A DNA stretch of 64,000 nt from Lysobacter sp. yr284 (GTDB lineage Bacteria > Pseudomonadota > Gammaproteobacteria > Xanthomonadales > Xanthomonadaceae). A program made the translations under genes and the position numbers. Location: NCBI RefSeq assembly GCF_900107375.1, contig NZ_FNPT01000003.1, positions 124,001 to 188,000 on the forward strand, given 5' to 3'. Of the stretch, positions 29,555 through 38,698 are shown piece after piece. A model generated the notes under the pieces. That model was not told the DNA's origin. It saw nothing but the letters and a program-made list of their open reading frames with translations, and did no database searches. Positions within the stretch are counted from its first letter, which is position 1, and the number at the start of each line of letters is the position of its first letter.

Positions 29555-30379
29555 ATGCGCAATGTCCTGGCCGGCCAGGCCGACCAGTTGCCCGGGCGGA
29601 TCGTGGCGACCTCGAACGAGTACCCGAGCGGCCACCGCATCGCCCGCCACAGCCACCGCCGCTCGCAGCTGTTGTACGGCGCGCACGGGATCATGGTGGT
29701 CGGCACCCAGGCCGGGCGCTGGATGGTGCCGCCCGAGCGCGCCGCCTGGATTCCGGCCGGCATGGCCCACGACGTGCACGTGCTGGCGCAGATCAGCACG
29801 CGCAGCGTCTATGTCGAACCCGAGGTCAGCGCGGCCTTGCCGGGCGATTGCCGGGTGATCGGGGTGTCGGCGCTGATGCGCGAGTTGCTGCTGGAGACGC
29901 TGGACCTGCCGCTGCAGGCGCAGACCGCCGGCGGTTCGCGCCCGGATTTGATCTATTCGCTGATCGTGCGCGAGATCGAGCGTGCGCCGGTGCTGCCGCT
30001 GGACATTCCGTTCCCGGCCGAGCCGCGCCTGGCCGCGCGCTGCCGCGCCTATCTCGCGCAGCCGTCGCCGCACGACGGCATCGACGAATGGTGCCGCGAC
30101 CTGGCGATGAGCCGGCGCACCTTCACCCGCCGCTTCCGCGCCCAGACCGGCAGCAGTTTCGCCCAGTGGTGCCGGCAGGCGGCGATCTTCGCCGCGTTGC
30201 CGCGGCTGGCCGCCGGCGAGCCGATCACCAGCCTGGCGCTGGACCTGGGCTACGAAAGCGCGTCGGCGTTCACGACCATGTTCAAGCGGCTGATCGGAAT
30301 GCCGCCGAGCCGTTACCTGGCGACGGCGCGGGCGTATGCGCCGCCGGCCGAGCGCGCCGCCGCAACGCAGCGACTGTAG
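29555..30379 (+). CDS. AraC-family regulator with cupin sensor domain
   Basis: 274 aa. An N-terminal cupin (HSHRRSQLLYGAHGIMVVGT, followed by PPERAAWIPAGMAHDV, as in NimR-type regulators) is followed by two helix-turn-helix motifs (EWCRDLAMSRRTFTRRFRAQ and ALDLGYESASAFTTMFKR, about residues 180-260). It diverges from the MFS exporter and is the likely regulator of it. The stop codon TAG lies within the first bases of a repeat unit (30375), so the C-terminal residues may have been reset by repeat insertion. Confidence 0.9.
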   Translation: MRNVLAGQADQLPGRIVATSNEYPSGHRIARHSHRRSQLLYGAHGIMVVGTQAGRWMVPPERAAWIPAGMAHDVHVLAQISTRSVYVEPEVSAALPGDCRVIGVSALMRELLLETLDLPLQAQTAGGSRPDLIYSLIVREIERAPVLPLDIPFPAEPRLAARCRAYLAQPSPHDGIDEWCRDLAMSRRTFTRRFRAQTGSSFAQWCRQAAIFAALPRLAAGEPITSLALDLGYESASAFTTMFKRLIGMPPSRYLATARAYAPPAERAAATQRL

Positions 30380-30523
30380 GAGCGGCGCGAGCCGCGACCG
30401 CGATACGTCGCTTGCGAGGCAGGCTTCGTCGTGGTTGCGTTGCCGTGGTCCCGACTCGCGTCGCTCCTACAGGTAGCGCATCGCCGCAACGCAGCGACTG
30501 TAGGAGCGACGCGAGTCGCGACC
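30375..30523. repeat. Composite palindrome with extra unit (+ - +)
   Basis: Units lie at 30375 (+), 30447 (-) and 30499 (+), with the 72-nt register between the first two and 27 nt between the second and third, as in the cluster at 27291. In the second and third units the hairpin stem is GCGAC/GTCGC instead of GCGGC/GCCGC, so pairing is preserved by paired changes. Confidence 0.85.
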
Positions 30524-30608
30524 GCGATGGTTCGTTTACGGCGGATGCGTCAACGCAACTGCGTCGCCGCAGCGAGCGCCCCTCCCGTCGAGCCGACCTG
30601 CGAACACG

Positions 30609-31301
30609 TCAGCCCAGCGCCTTGGCCGCTTCGTCGATCAACGCCGCCACTTCGGCCGGCCTCGAAGCCAGCGAGGCATGGCTGGCCTCGAGCGTGATCG
30701 TCTTGTTCGGATTCATCCGCGCCGACATGCGCTGCTGGTTCTGCGGCGCGATCATGCGGTCGTGGGCGGAGATCTGGTACCAACTCGGCTTGGACTTCCA
30801 GGCCGGCGTCGAGATGGCGTCGCCGAAGGTGCTCGCCAGCGGCGCTTTCTGGGTCACCGCCATCACCAGGCCTTCCTCGGCGCTGAGGTCCTGGCAGAAG
30901 CTCTCGTGGAACTTGTCGGCCTTCAGCCACAGATAGCCGTCGCTGTCGGGGGCGAGGTTGGGCGCCGCCTCGGGCAGGTGTTCCTGGGTGATGCCGCCGG
31001 GGCTCTCGCCGCCGTCGGGCGCGAACGCGGCGATGTAGACCAGTCCGGCGACCTTGTCGTGGTTGCCGGCTTCGGTGATCACCGCGCCGCCGTAGGAGTG
31101 GCCGACCAGCAGCACCGGGCCCGGCGCCTGGTCGATCATCTTGCGGGTGCGCGCGGCGTCGTCGGCCAGCGAGGTGAGCGGGATTTCCACCGCCCGCAGG
31201 TCGGTGTAGCCCTTGCGCGAGAGTTCGACGATGGTCTTGGCCCAGTGCGCCGCGCCGCCCCAGAAGCCGTGTACGAGAACGATGGTGGGTTTGCCGCTCA
31301 T
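30609..31301 (-). CDS. Alpha/beta hydrolase
   Basis: 230 aa. It has the oxyanion segment VLVHGFWGGAAHW, the nucleophile elbow GHSYGG (Ser near residue 80), and a late His in EASHASLASRPAEVA. The fold is the short esterase-like type common in 'alpha/beta fold hydrolase' annotations, often acting on small esters. No signal peptide. I chose ATG 31301 since upstream residues in the longer frame look random. It diverges from an AraC-family gene that may control it. Confidence 0.87.
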   Translation of the reverse strand: MSGKPTIVLVHGFWGGAAHWAKTIVELSRKGYTDLRAVEIPLTSLADDAARTRKMIDQAPGPVLLVGHSYGGAVITEAGNHDKVAGLVYIAAFAPDGGESPGGITQEHLPEAAPNLAPDSDGYLWLKADKFHESFCQDLSAEEGLVMAVTQKAPLASTFGDAISTPAWKSKPSWYQISAHDRMIAPQNQQRMSARMNPNKTITLEASHASLASRPAEVAALIDEAAKALG

Positions 31302-31602
31302 GAGGATGGTTTCCAGATGGGTGAGTGCGCCAACGCCTTGCGCGCGGCCGCCGGTTGGCGTCGGCGGGCCGTGCCGGGCCGCAGTCGGGAAAGAGCCCGA
31401 GACCGCGGGAAGCCGAGATTTCCACAGCCGCAAACTAAGCCACGTGAATTGGCGGCGAGCGCTCTTTAATGTGTCTGAAGCGCGCCGGCTTCGGCGTTTC
31501 GCCGGTGCAAACGCGAACGCCGCGAGCGCTCGCGCAGTCGTCGCCAGGCGCCCAGACTAGGCGGCCGCCGCGTCCTCCACCGTTCCCGGACACCGTCATC
31601 CC
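31302..31602. promoter_or_regulatory. Divergent intergenic region, hydrolase/AraC
   Basis: A 301-bp noncoding spacer. The part around 31430-31480 is less GC-rich and probably holds the promoters. I could not single out a convincing operator. Confidence 0.35.
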
Positions 31603-32553
31603 ATGCCCAAACGCCAGACCGCCGCTGCCGCACCCGATCCGCTCGCGAGCGCCCAGGACGAGGTCTTCTTCCAGGTCTTCCGGCTCGCGCGCCTGCACGG
31701 CGAACTGCTGGGCGACGGGCCGCTGCGCGCCGGCGCGGGGCGACGCTACGGTGGCGGCCGGGCGATGTTCCATTTCGTCCGCGAGGCCGCCTGCGAGGCG
31801 ACGATCGAGCCGCTGCCCGGCGCGCGCGGGCGAAGCGTGCGGTTGCGGTTGCAGCCGGACGAACTGCTGATCCTGCCGCATGGCCATCCGCACCGGATCG
31901 CGCTGCCGGCGCGCGGCGCCGCCGCCGAACTCACCAGCGGCGTATTCGCGATCGAGGGCGTCGGCGGCGAAGCGCTGATGCGGGCGTTGCCGCCGACCCT
32001 GCACGCGCGCAGCGCCGCGTGCGAGCGCGCCGGCGCGGACGGCGCGGCGCAATGGCTGGCGCTGACTTTCGCCGCGATGCGCAAGGAGACCCGCGAGCCG
32101 AGCATCGGCAGCCGGATCATGTTGGCGCGGTTGATCGACATGGTGTTCATCTGGTCGGTGCGGCATTGGCTGGCGTCGGCGCCGCCGGGGCCGCCGGGTT
32201 GGCTCGGCGCGCTGCGCGATCCGTTGGTCGGCCGCGCGCTGGCCTTGCTGCACGCCGAGCCTGCGCACGGCTGGAGCGTGGAAGCACTGGCCGCGCGGCT
32301 GCATCAGTCGCGTTCGGGCCTGGCCCAGCGCTTCGCCCGCGAGGTCGGCGAGCCGCCGATGCGCTACCTGGGGCGCTGGCGCATGCAGTTGGCTGCGGAC
32401 GCATTGGCGCGCAGCCACCTGCTGGTCGCGCAGGTCGCCGAGCGCGTGGGCTATGCCTCCGAAGCCGCGCTGGCGCGCAGCTTCCGGCGCGAATTCGGGA
32501 TGTCGCCGAGCCAGTACCGCGCATCGGCGCGCGAACGCGGCGGCGCGGTTTAG
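31603..32553 (+). CDS. AraC-family regulator (cupin_6 type)
   Basis: 316 aa. The N-terminal sensor (residues 20-190) shows FQVFRLARLHGELL, LLILPHGHPHRI and GGEALMRALPP, typical of the AraC 'cupin_6' group. The C-terminal DNA-binding region has HQSRSGLAQRFAREVGEPPMRYL and AERVGYASEAALARSFRREFG. The family commonly controls a neighbouring dehydrogenase or hydrolase gene, matching the divergent hydrolase at 31301. Confidence 0.9.
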   Translation: MPKRQTAAAAPDPLASAQDEVFFQVFRLARLHGELLGDGPLRAGAGRRYGGGRAMFHFVREAACEATIEPLPGARGRSVRLRLQPDELLILPHGHPHRIALPARGAAAELTSGVFAIEGVGGEALMRALPPTLHARSAACERAGADGAAQWLALTFAAMRKETREPSIGSRIMLARLIDMVFIWSVRHWLASAPPGPPGWLGALRDPLVGRALALLHAEPAHGWSVEALAARLHQSRSGLAQRFAREVGEPPMRYLGRWRMQLAADALARSHLLVAQVAERVGYASEAALARSFRREFGMSPSQYRASARERGGAV

Positions 32554-32556
32554 CGC

Positions 32557-32637
32557 TGCGGGAGCGGCTTCAGTTTCGGCGCTGTTGGGTCGCCGCGGTC
32601 TGAAACAAGAGCGTCGGGCCTGGAGGCCATCCCACAA
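32557..32637. repeat. GCGGGAGCGGCTTCAG...CATCCCACAA inverted element
   Basis: A diverged member of the family at 55296-55384, with matching TTCAG and GAGCGTCGGG boxes. It lies between the convergent AraC gene and the isoamylase gene. Confidence 0.6.
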
Positions 32638-32661
32638 GACGGCGCTGTGCGGGACGCCGCG

Positions 32662-34998
32662 TCACTTGGCGATCAGCAGCAGCAAAGAACGGGCCTGCAT
32701 GCCGTAGCTGGCGTTCTCGCCGCCGATCAGCGTCTCGCTGCCCGGCAACGCCACCGCATTGGGCCCTTCGTTCCAGGTCGCGGTGTCGGCGACGCGGTAC
32801 CACTGTTTGCCGTTGCCCGGCCACGGCAGCTTGAAGTCCACCGCGCCGGACCAGCCGTTGTAGGCGACGTAGATCGCGCTGGCGCTGTCGCCGAATTCGC
32901 TGCCGTCGATGCGCCAGGCCAGGGCGTGGTTGTCGGCGCCGTTGAAGTAGGCGCTGTCGGCGGGCGCGCCGTCGGGCTTGAACCAACGCAGTTGCTCCAT
33001 GACGTTGCCGTTGTTGTCGACGGCCGAATAGAACCCGGCCGGGCGCAGCGCCGGATGCGCCTTGCGGAACGCGATCAGGCGCTTGGTGTAGGTCTCGTGG
33101 TCGGCCTCGACCGCGCTGCGGGTCCAGTACAGCCAGTTGGCCGCCGAATCGAGGTTGTAGGTGTTGTTGTTGCCGAACTGGGTGCGCAGCGCCTCGTCGC
33201 CGCCGGTGATCATCGGCACGCCGGCGCTGAGCATCAGCAGGCCCAGCCCGGTGCGCGCGGCCTTGCGCTGGTCGGCGACGATGCCGCCCTGGTTCCAGCT
33301 CAAGTTATGGTCCTCGCCGCCGTCGGACGGGCCGTACGGCCAGGCCTGGTTGTTCTGCTTGTCGTTGTAGGCGTACAGGTCGTTGAGGGTGAAGCCGTCG
33401 TGGGCGACCACGAAGTTGATCGAATGCCAGGGCTTGCGGCCGTCGTCGCCGTACAGGTCGTTGGAGCCGGCCAGGCGCGTGGCCAGGGTGCCGGGCGTGA
33501 CCGTCTCCACGCCGAGCTTGTTCTGCTTCTTGCGCAGCGCGTCGCGGTAGAGGCCGTTCCATTCGGCCCAGCCGGCGGGGAAGTTGCCGACCTGATACGA
33601 ATTGCCGCCGATCGCCCAGGGCTCGGCGATCAGGTCCAGGCCGGCGCCGCCGGCGGCCGGACGCGGCGGCAGTTCGGCGACGATGCGGTTGAGCGCGTTG
33701 CCGCTGTCGTTCCTGTCGAAGTTGAAGCAGCCGTGCTGGCAGCTGTTGCCGAGCACCGAGGCCAGGTCGAAGCGGAAGCCGTCGACGCCGAGCGCGTCGC
33801 GCCAGTAGGCCAGCGAATCGACGATCAGGTTCTGGGCGACGGGATGGCGGGTGTTGTAGTTGCCGCCGACGCCGGTGTTGTCCCAGGGATATTTGTAGTC
33901 GCTGCTGAGCGAGTAATAGGCCGGGTTGTCGAGGCCGCGGAACGAGAGCAGGTTGTAGACCGTGAGTCCGTCGCTGCCGCCCCACGGGCCGCCTTCGCCG
34001 GTGTGGTTGTAGACCACGTCGATGTAGACCTTGATGCCGGCGTCGTGGAAGGCCTTGACCATCGCCTTCCATTCGCGGGTCGGCCCGCCGGCGGTCTTGT
34101 CGTAGGCGTAGCGGCGGTCCGGGGCGAAGTAGTTGAGGGTCATGTAGCCCCAGTAGTTGTCGCCCGCGGTCGAATTCGGATCGACGTCGTTCTGGTCGTT
34201 CTGCGCTTCCTGCACCGGCAGGAACTCGACCGCGGTGACGCCCAGCGCGGCCAGCGCCGCGGCCTTGCGCGCGGCGCCCTTGTAGGTGCCGCGCTCGGCC
34301 GCGGGCACGGCGTCGTCGTTGCGGGTCAGGCCGCGCACGTGCACCTCATAGATCACCTCGTCCTTGAGCGCGCGGGTCGGCTTGCTGCCGATGGCGGTGG
34401 CGTCCGCGGCCAGCGCGATGCCCTTGCTCGCGCACAGGCCGCTGTCCTTGGCGCGATGCGCGGCGCCGCTGGCGTAGATCGTGCCGTCGGCGCAGGCGGC
34501 GGTGTTGGGGTCCTGGCTGATTTCGCGCGCGTACGGGTCGATCAGCAGCTTGTTGGGATTGAAACGGTTGCCGGCGTTGTCGACGTCGCTGACGAAGCCG
34601 GTGGCGCTGCCTTTGGTCCAGCTCGCGTCGTAAGGCCAGTTCGGGCCCCAGGCGCGGTAGCCGTAGTAGACGGCGCCGGCGATGCCGTAGGTGTTCTTGA
34701 TCGTCGCGGTCGGCAGCGACAGCGACCACACCTGGGTGGTCGGGTCCTTGCTCAGCGCCAGGCGCGCGACTTCCTGCGAACCGGTCGGGTTCTTGTACAG
34801 GAACACTTCGATGCGGGTAGCGCGCGAGGAATAGACGCGGAAGGCGAGATTGGCCTGGGTGGCGTCGTAGCGCGCGCCGAGCTGCTGCGCGTCGATGGCG
34901 GCGTGGGCGGGGCTCAGCGCGCAGGCCAGTGCGGCCAGGGCGAGGTCGCGCAATGCGGCGCCGGCGGGTCGCCGCTTGCTCGGTCGGTGCAGGTCCAT
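32662..34998 (-). CDS. Secreted isoamylase (glycoside hydrolase family 13)
   Basis: 778 aa starch/glycogen debranching enzyme (alpha-1,6 hydrolysis), close in length to Pseudomonas isoamylase. The signal peptide ends in AHA near residue 33. A CBM48-like N-terminal domain is followed by the catalytic barrel. Catalytic residues are recognisable: the Asp nucleophile in DGFRFDLASVLGN (about 405), the Glu acid in LIAEPW (about 459) and the second Asp in VAHDGFTLND (about 533). Cysteine pairs (for example GNSCQHGCFNFD) fit an extracellular enzyme. It is monocistronic. Confidence 0.94.
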   Translation of the reverse strand: MDLHRPSKRRPAGAALRDLALAALACALSPAHAAIDAQQLGARYDATQANLAFRVYSSRATRIEVFLYKNPTGSQEVARLALSKDPTTQVWSLSLPTATIKNTYGIAGAVYYGYRAWGPNWPYDASWTKGSATGFVSDVDNAGNRFNPNKLLIDPYAREISQDPNTAACADGTIYASGAAHRAKDSGLCASKGIALAADATAIGSKPTRALKDEVIYEVHVRGLTRNDDAVPAAERGTYKGAARKAAALAALGVTAVEFLPVQEAQNDQNDVDPNSTAGDNYWGYMTLNYFAPDRRYAYDKTAGGPTREWKAMVKAFHDAGIKVYIDVVYNHTGEGGPWGGSDGLTVYNLLSFRGLDNPAYYSLSSDYKYPWDNTGVGGNYNTRHPVAQNLIVDSLAYWRDALGVDGFRFDLASVLGNSCQHGCFNFDRNDSGNALNRIVAELPPRPAAGGAGLDLIAEPWAIGGNSYQVGNFPAGWAEWNGLYRDALRKKQNKLGVETVTPGTLATRLAGSNDLYGDDGRKPWHSINFVVAHDGFTLNDLYAYNDKQNNQAWPYGPSDGGEDHNLSWNQGGIVADQRKAARTGLGLLMLSAGVPMITGGDEALRTQFGNNNTYNLDSAANWLYWTRSAVEADHETYTKRLIAFRKAHPALRPAGFYSAVDNNGNVMEQLRWFKPDGAPADSAYFNGADNHALAWRIDGSEFGDSASAIYVAYNGWSGAVDFKLPWPGNGKQWYRVADTATWNEGPNAVALPGSETLIGGENASYGMQARSLLLLIAK

Positions 34999-35183
34999 CG
35001 TCGCCGTTCTCCGTGATCGCGCGCGCCGCGAGGGTCGCGGGCATCTGCGACGACTTTAGGAGCAAGCCGCAGCGCAGCATGGCGGGCTGCAATCGTATTC
35101 ACGCGAGGCGGGCGGATGCGGGTCACAGCGCGAAGATCGGACGCCGTGCGGGAAGGGCGCGGATCGCTGCGATTCCTCCATCC

Positions 35184-35269
35184 CGTCATTTCGGCGAAGG
35201 CGGGAATCCAGAGACTTCGAAGTGTTGTCGCGATAAATCCCTGGATCCCCGCTTTCGCGGGGATGACGG
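35184..35269. repeat. Pair of inverted CGTCATT-type palindromes
   Basis: Two facing hairpin units (35184-35210 and 35241-35269; the second is ATCCCCGC-TTTC-GCGGGGAT) form an inverted pair between the isoamylase and regA. They are related to the terminal hairpins of the structured element at 8598. Confidence 0.75.
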
Positions 35270-35283
35270 CAGAAACGGCAGCC

Positions 35284-35865
35284 TCACTTGATCCGATGCT
35301 TGCCCAACTTGCGCGCCAGCGTGCGCCGGTGCATGCCCAGCCGCCGCGCGGTTTCGGAGATGTTGAAGTCGGTGGCGGCGAGCATCTCGTGGATGCGTTC
35401 CCATTCCAGCGTCTTGATCGAGGTCTGGCGTTCGGTCAGCTCGACGGTGACGTCGCCCTGCGCGCGGCCGAAGGCGGCTTCGATGTCGTCGGTGTTGGAC
35501 GGCTTGGCCAGGTAGTGCAGGGCGCCGAGCTTGATCGCCTCGACCGCGGTGGCGATGCTGGCGTAGCCGGTCAGCACCACGATCAGCATGTCCTCGTCGT
35601 GGGCGTGCAGCGCCTGCACGCAGGCCAGGCCCGAGTCGCCGCCGGCGAGCTTGAGGTCGACCACCGCGTAGCCCGGCGTGTATTCGCCGAGCAGCGCCTG
35701 CACCTCGGCGAGGTTGCTGGCGTTGTGCACCAGGTAGCCGCGGCGCTCGAACGAGCGCGTCAGCGTGCGCGCGAACGCGGCGTCGTCCTCGACGATCAGC
35801 AGCCGGCGCGGTTCGTCGTCGTCGTCGTCGAAGCCGGGCGGCAGCGGCGGCAGGTCTTCACTCAT
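35284..35865 (-). CDS. regA: RegA/ActR-type response regulator
   Basis: 193 aa. An N-terminal receiver domain carries the acidic pocket (EDD at 26-28), the phospho-acceptor Asp near 70 (VVDLKL) and LTGYAS plus LAKP. After a short linker, a Fis-type helix-turn-helix ends the protein (ISETARRLGMHRRTLARKL, about 168-187). This is the RegA/ActR/PrrA layout. An unusual run of five Asp (DDDDD, residues 13-17) precedes the receiver. The gene overlaps regB by 8 bp, so kinase and regulator are coupled. Confidence 0.9.
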   Translation of the reverse strand: MSEDLPPLPPGFDDDDDEPRRLLIVEDDAAFARTLTRSFERRGYLVHNASNLAEVQALLGEYTPGYAVVDLKLAGGDSGLACVQALHAHDEDMLIVVLTGYASIATAVEAIKLGALHYLAKPSNTDDIEAAFGRAQGDVTVELTERQTSIKTLEWERIHEMLAATDFNISETARRLGMHRRTLARKLGKHRIK

Positions 35866-37216
35866 CGGCGGACTCCGGCGGCGTCAGCGCGGCCAGCGGC
35901 AGGCTCATGGTCACCACCGCGCCGCTGGGTTCGCGGTTGCGCGCGACCATGCCGCCGCCGAACTGGCGGGCGACGTTGAGGGCGAGGAACAGGCCCAGGC
36001 CGCCGCCGGGACGGCCCTTGCTGGACTGATACGGCTTGCCGAAATGCGACAGCATCGCCGGGGCGAACCCCGGGCCGGCGTCGCTGACCCGCAGCACCAG
36101 CCGCTCCTCGTCGCGCCAGGATTCCAGCCCGACCCAGCCGGGCGAGGCCTCCAGCGCGTTGTCGAGGACGTTGCAGATCATCTGCTTGAGGCCCGAGTCG
36201 GAAATGATCGCCACATCCTCGCCGAAGCCGTTCTCGTAGTCGAATCCGCGCACCGGGCGGGTGCTGCGCCATTCGCCGACCAGATCGTCGAGGAACTCGG
36301 CCACGGTGGTGATCGCCGGCGCCTCGCCGCGCGCTTCGCCGGCCGACAGCAGGATGCCGGTGACGATGCTCTTGCAGCGGGTCAGCTGGGTCTGCATTTC
36401 GTCGAGTTCCTGCAGCAGTTCGGGCTGCTGGGTGAACGGCGGCATCCGCCGCCAGTCGCCGAGGATCACCGACAGCGTCGCCAGCGGCGTGCCCAACTCG
36501 TGCGCGGCGCCGGAGGCGAGCAGGCCCATGCGCACGATGTGCTCTTCCTCGGCCGCGCGCTGGCGCAGGTCGGCCAGGCGTTGGTCGCGCGCGCGCAGGT
36601 TGCGGCCGATGCGGGTGATGAACACCACCAGCAAGGTCGCGTTGAGGGCGAAGCACAGCAGCAGGCCCTGCACGTAGGGATCGCGCAGGCCGCGGGTCGG
36701 GTCGGCCGGGATCACCACCGGGCCCGCGAACGCGGTCAGGGCGATGAAGCAGGCGGTGGTCACCACCACCACCGCGCAGCTGGCCCAGGTGCGCAGCAGC
36801 ACGCAGGCCAGCGCGACCTGCAGCAGGTACAGGAACACGAACGGATTGGCCGCGCCGCCGCTGAGGTAGAGCTGCGCGGTCAGGGTCAGGATGTCGACCA
36901 GCAGGGCCAGGAACAGCGCGCCGTTGGTCACTTCCTCGCGCTTGCGCCAGCGCAGCGAGCTGACCAGGTTGAACGCGGCCAGGCAGGCCAGCACGATCGC
37001 CATCGGCATCAACGGCAGCTTGATGCCGAAGCCGTAGTGGACGAAGACGATGGTGGCGACCTGGCCGATCACCGCGATCCAGCGCAGCTGGATCAGCTGG
37101 TGCATGTTCTTGACCCCGGTACCGTCGCGCGAGGCCGGGAGGGGCGGGGCGAACTGCATGCGTCGGGGCAGGGAAGCCAGGAAAGAGTGGAGGGGGACGG
37201 GGATCGAGTAGGACAC
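35858..37216 (-). CDS. regB: RegB/PrrB-type redox sensor histidine kinase
   Basis: 452 aa from GTG 37216; later starts (ATG 37159 or 37105) are possible because no clear ribosome site marks any of them. Six membrane helices include GGAANPF (about 120), the RegB quinone-sensing loop. The H-box is ASGAAHELGTPLATLSVI (about 238), and a Cys in LTRCKS (about 280) sits where RegB has its redox-active cysteine. N, G1 and G2 ATP motifs follow (NVLDNALEAS, DAGPGF, GGGLGLFLA). Its place after cyo-SURF1 suggests control of terminal oxidases by quinone redox state. Confidence 0.92.
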   Translation of the reverse strand: MSYSIPVPLHSFLASLPRRMQFAPPLPASRDGTGVKNMHQLIQLRWIAVIGQVATIVFVHYGFGIKLPLMPMAIVLACLAAFNLVSSLRWRKREEVTNGALFLALLVDILTLTAQLYLSGGAANPFVFLYLLQVALACVLLRTWASCAVVVVTTACFIALTAFAGPVVIPADPTRGLRDPYVQGLLLCFALNATLLVVFITRIGRNLRARDQRLADLRQRAAEEEHIVRMGLLASGAAHELGTPLATLSVILGDWRRMPPFTQQPELLQELDEMQTQLTRCKSIVTGILLSAGEARGEAPAITTVAEFLDDLVGEWRSTRPVRGFDYENGFGEDVAIISDSGLKQMICNVLDNALEASPGWVGLESWRDEERLVLRVSDAGPGFAPAMLSHFGKPYQSSKGRPGGGLGLFLALNVARQFGGGMVARNREPSGAVVTMSLPLAALTPPESADE

Positions 37217-37276
37217 GGCGCGGCGGCGGGGAAGCGGGCGGGGCGGGATCGGACGCAGGCTCGGGTCGCGGCCCGG

Positions 37277-38041
37277 CTATCCGGCCGCGGCGCGCCGCCG
37301 GGCTTCTTCCCGCCATACCCGCCAGCCCGCCCACAGCACCATCAGCGCCAGGGCGAACCAGGTCAGGGCGTATTGCAAGTGGTTGTCGGGGAACTTTATC
37401 ACCGTGAGTCCGCCGACCGGCCATTGCGGCGCGGTGCGCAGGTCGCCGGGCAGCGGCGCGCCGCGCTCGGCGTCGACGAAGTACGGCGCGACCGCGCCGT
37501 CGAGCCCGCGTGCAGCGGCGATCGCGGCCACGTCGCGCGAGAACCAGCGGTCCTGCGCCGGCTGGTTCTGGCGCAGGAAGCCGCCGCCGGGCTCGCTGAG
37601 CCGCAGCAGGCCGGCGACCTCGATGTCGCCCGTGGGCGCGACGGCCGCGGCGGCGGTGCGCGCGTCGGGCACGTAGCCGCGGTTGACCAGCACGGTGTAG
37701 CCGGCGTCGGTGCGCAGCGGGCTCAACAGCCAGAAGCCCGGGCCCAGGTCGGTCACCGCCTGCACGCGGGTGTCGGCGCCGGGCAGCCAGCGGCCGCGCA
37801 GCCGCACGTGGCGGTATTCGTCGCGCGCCGCGCTCACCGCCGGCCACTCGGCCGGGCCCGGCGCGGCGGCGGGCGGCGCGTGCACGCGCGAGTCGACCCG
37901 CTGGATCAGGTCGTGCTTCCAGCCGCGACGCTGCAGCTGCCACGCGCCCAGCGCGATCAAGCCGGCGAACAGCGCCAGGAACACGGCGCCGATGAGCCCG
38001 AGGACGAAGGAACTGCGCGGCGGTTTGACGCTGGTCGCCAT
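37277..38041 (-). CDS. SURF1-family cytochrome oxidase assembly protein
   Basis: 254 aa inner-membrane protein with one helix at each end (about residues 12-32 and 220-240) and a periplasmic middle. Family marks are GAWQLQRRGWK near the N-terminus, LVNRGYVP in the middle and HLQYALTWFALA before the last helix. SURF1 helps insert haem a/o into the catalytic subunit. It sits between cyoD and regB on the same strand. Only SURF1 is present; no haem O synthase (cyoE) follows cyoD here. Confidence 0.9.
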   Translation of the reverse strand: MATSVKPPRSSFVLGLIGAVFLALFAGLIALGAWQLQRRGWKHDLIQRVDSRVHAPPAAAPGPAEWPAVSAARDEYRHVRLRGRWLPGADTRVQAVTDLGPGFWLLSPLRTDAGYTVLVNRGYVPDARTAAAAVAPTGDIEVAGLLRLSEPGGGFLRQNQPAQDRWFSRDVAAIAAARGLDGAVAPYFVDAERGAPLPGDLRTAPQWPVGGLTVIKFPDNHLQYALTWFALALMVLWAGWRVWREEARRRAAAG

Positions 38042-38172
38042 GACGTGGCCTCGTGCGTGAAGACGAGAGGGGCGAGCCGGTTGCGTGGGGATGATAGCCC
38101 TGCGTGGACCGGGGCGGGGTGGAGGTCGCGCGGTCTGCGCGCGGGACGCCGGGACAGGGCCGGCTGAAGTCT

Positions 38173-38200
38173 CTGGATCCCCGCGTTCGCGGGGACGACG
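38173..38200. repeat. Single CTGGATCCCCGC palindrome
   Basis: One hairpin unit (ATCCCCGC-GTTC-GCGGGGAC) in the 240-bp gap between cyoD and the SURF1 gene, of the same type as at 35241. In a transcript it could affect mRNA stability downstream of cyoD. Confidence 0.65.
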
Positions 38201-38281
38201 CGGTGGCGGAACGCGGCGAGTGCGAAACCGCACTCGCCGCCAACATCGGGAAACCGCGAAGAGAAGCGCTGTCTCCTGGTT

Positions 38282-38698
38282 TTACGGCATGTTCCGCATC
38301 TCGTGCGGCATCGGCATCATGTTCACGTTCAAGTGGTGCATGACCCACAACGAACCGGCCAGGGTGATCACCACGATCACGATGGTGAAGATCAGCGCCA
38401 GCATGTTCCAGCCGCCTTCCGACTTCGTGTTCATGTGCAGGAAATAGACCATGTGCACGACGATCTGGACCACGGCGAAGGCGAGGATCACCGCCGCGGT
38501 GACGCCCGAGGACGGCAGCACCTTGGCCATGACCAGCCAGAACGGAATCGCGGTCAGCACCAGCGACAGCAGGAAGCCGACGGTGTAGCCGCCTACGGTG
38601 CCGTGGTAGTCGTCGTGCTCTTCGTGGCCGTGGTCGTCGTGATCGTGATCGTGATCGTGGCCGTGAGCGTTGTCGTGGTGTTGCGCGGACTGGGTCAC
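38282..38698 (-). CDS. cyoD: Cytochrome o ubiquinol oxidase subunit IV, His-rich
   Basis: 138 aa. Three membrane helices match CyoD ([51 protein letters not shown]). The start is GTG 38698, overlapping cyoC by GTGA. The first 25 or so residues are an unusual His/Asp run with 11 histidines, absent in E. coli CyoD. This extension faces the cytoplasm if topology is conserved and may bind metal. Confidence 0.92.
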   Translation of the reverse strand: MTQSAQHHDNAHGHDHDHDHDDHGHEEHDDYHGTVGGYTVGFLLSLVLTAIPFWLVMAKVLPSSGVTAAVILAFAVVQIVVHMVYFLHMNTKSEGGWNMLALIFTIVIVVITLAGSLWVMHHLNVNMMPMPHEMRNMP

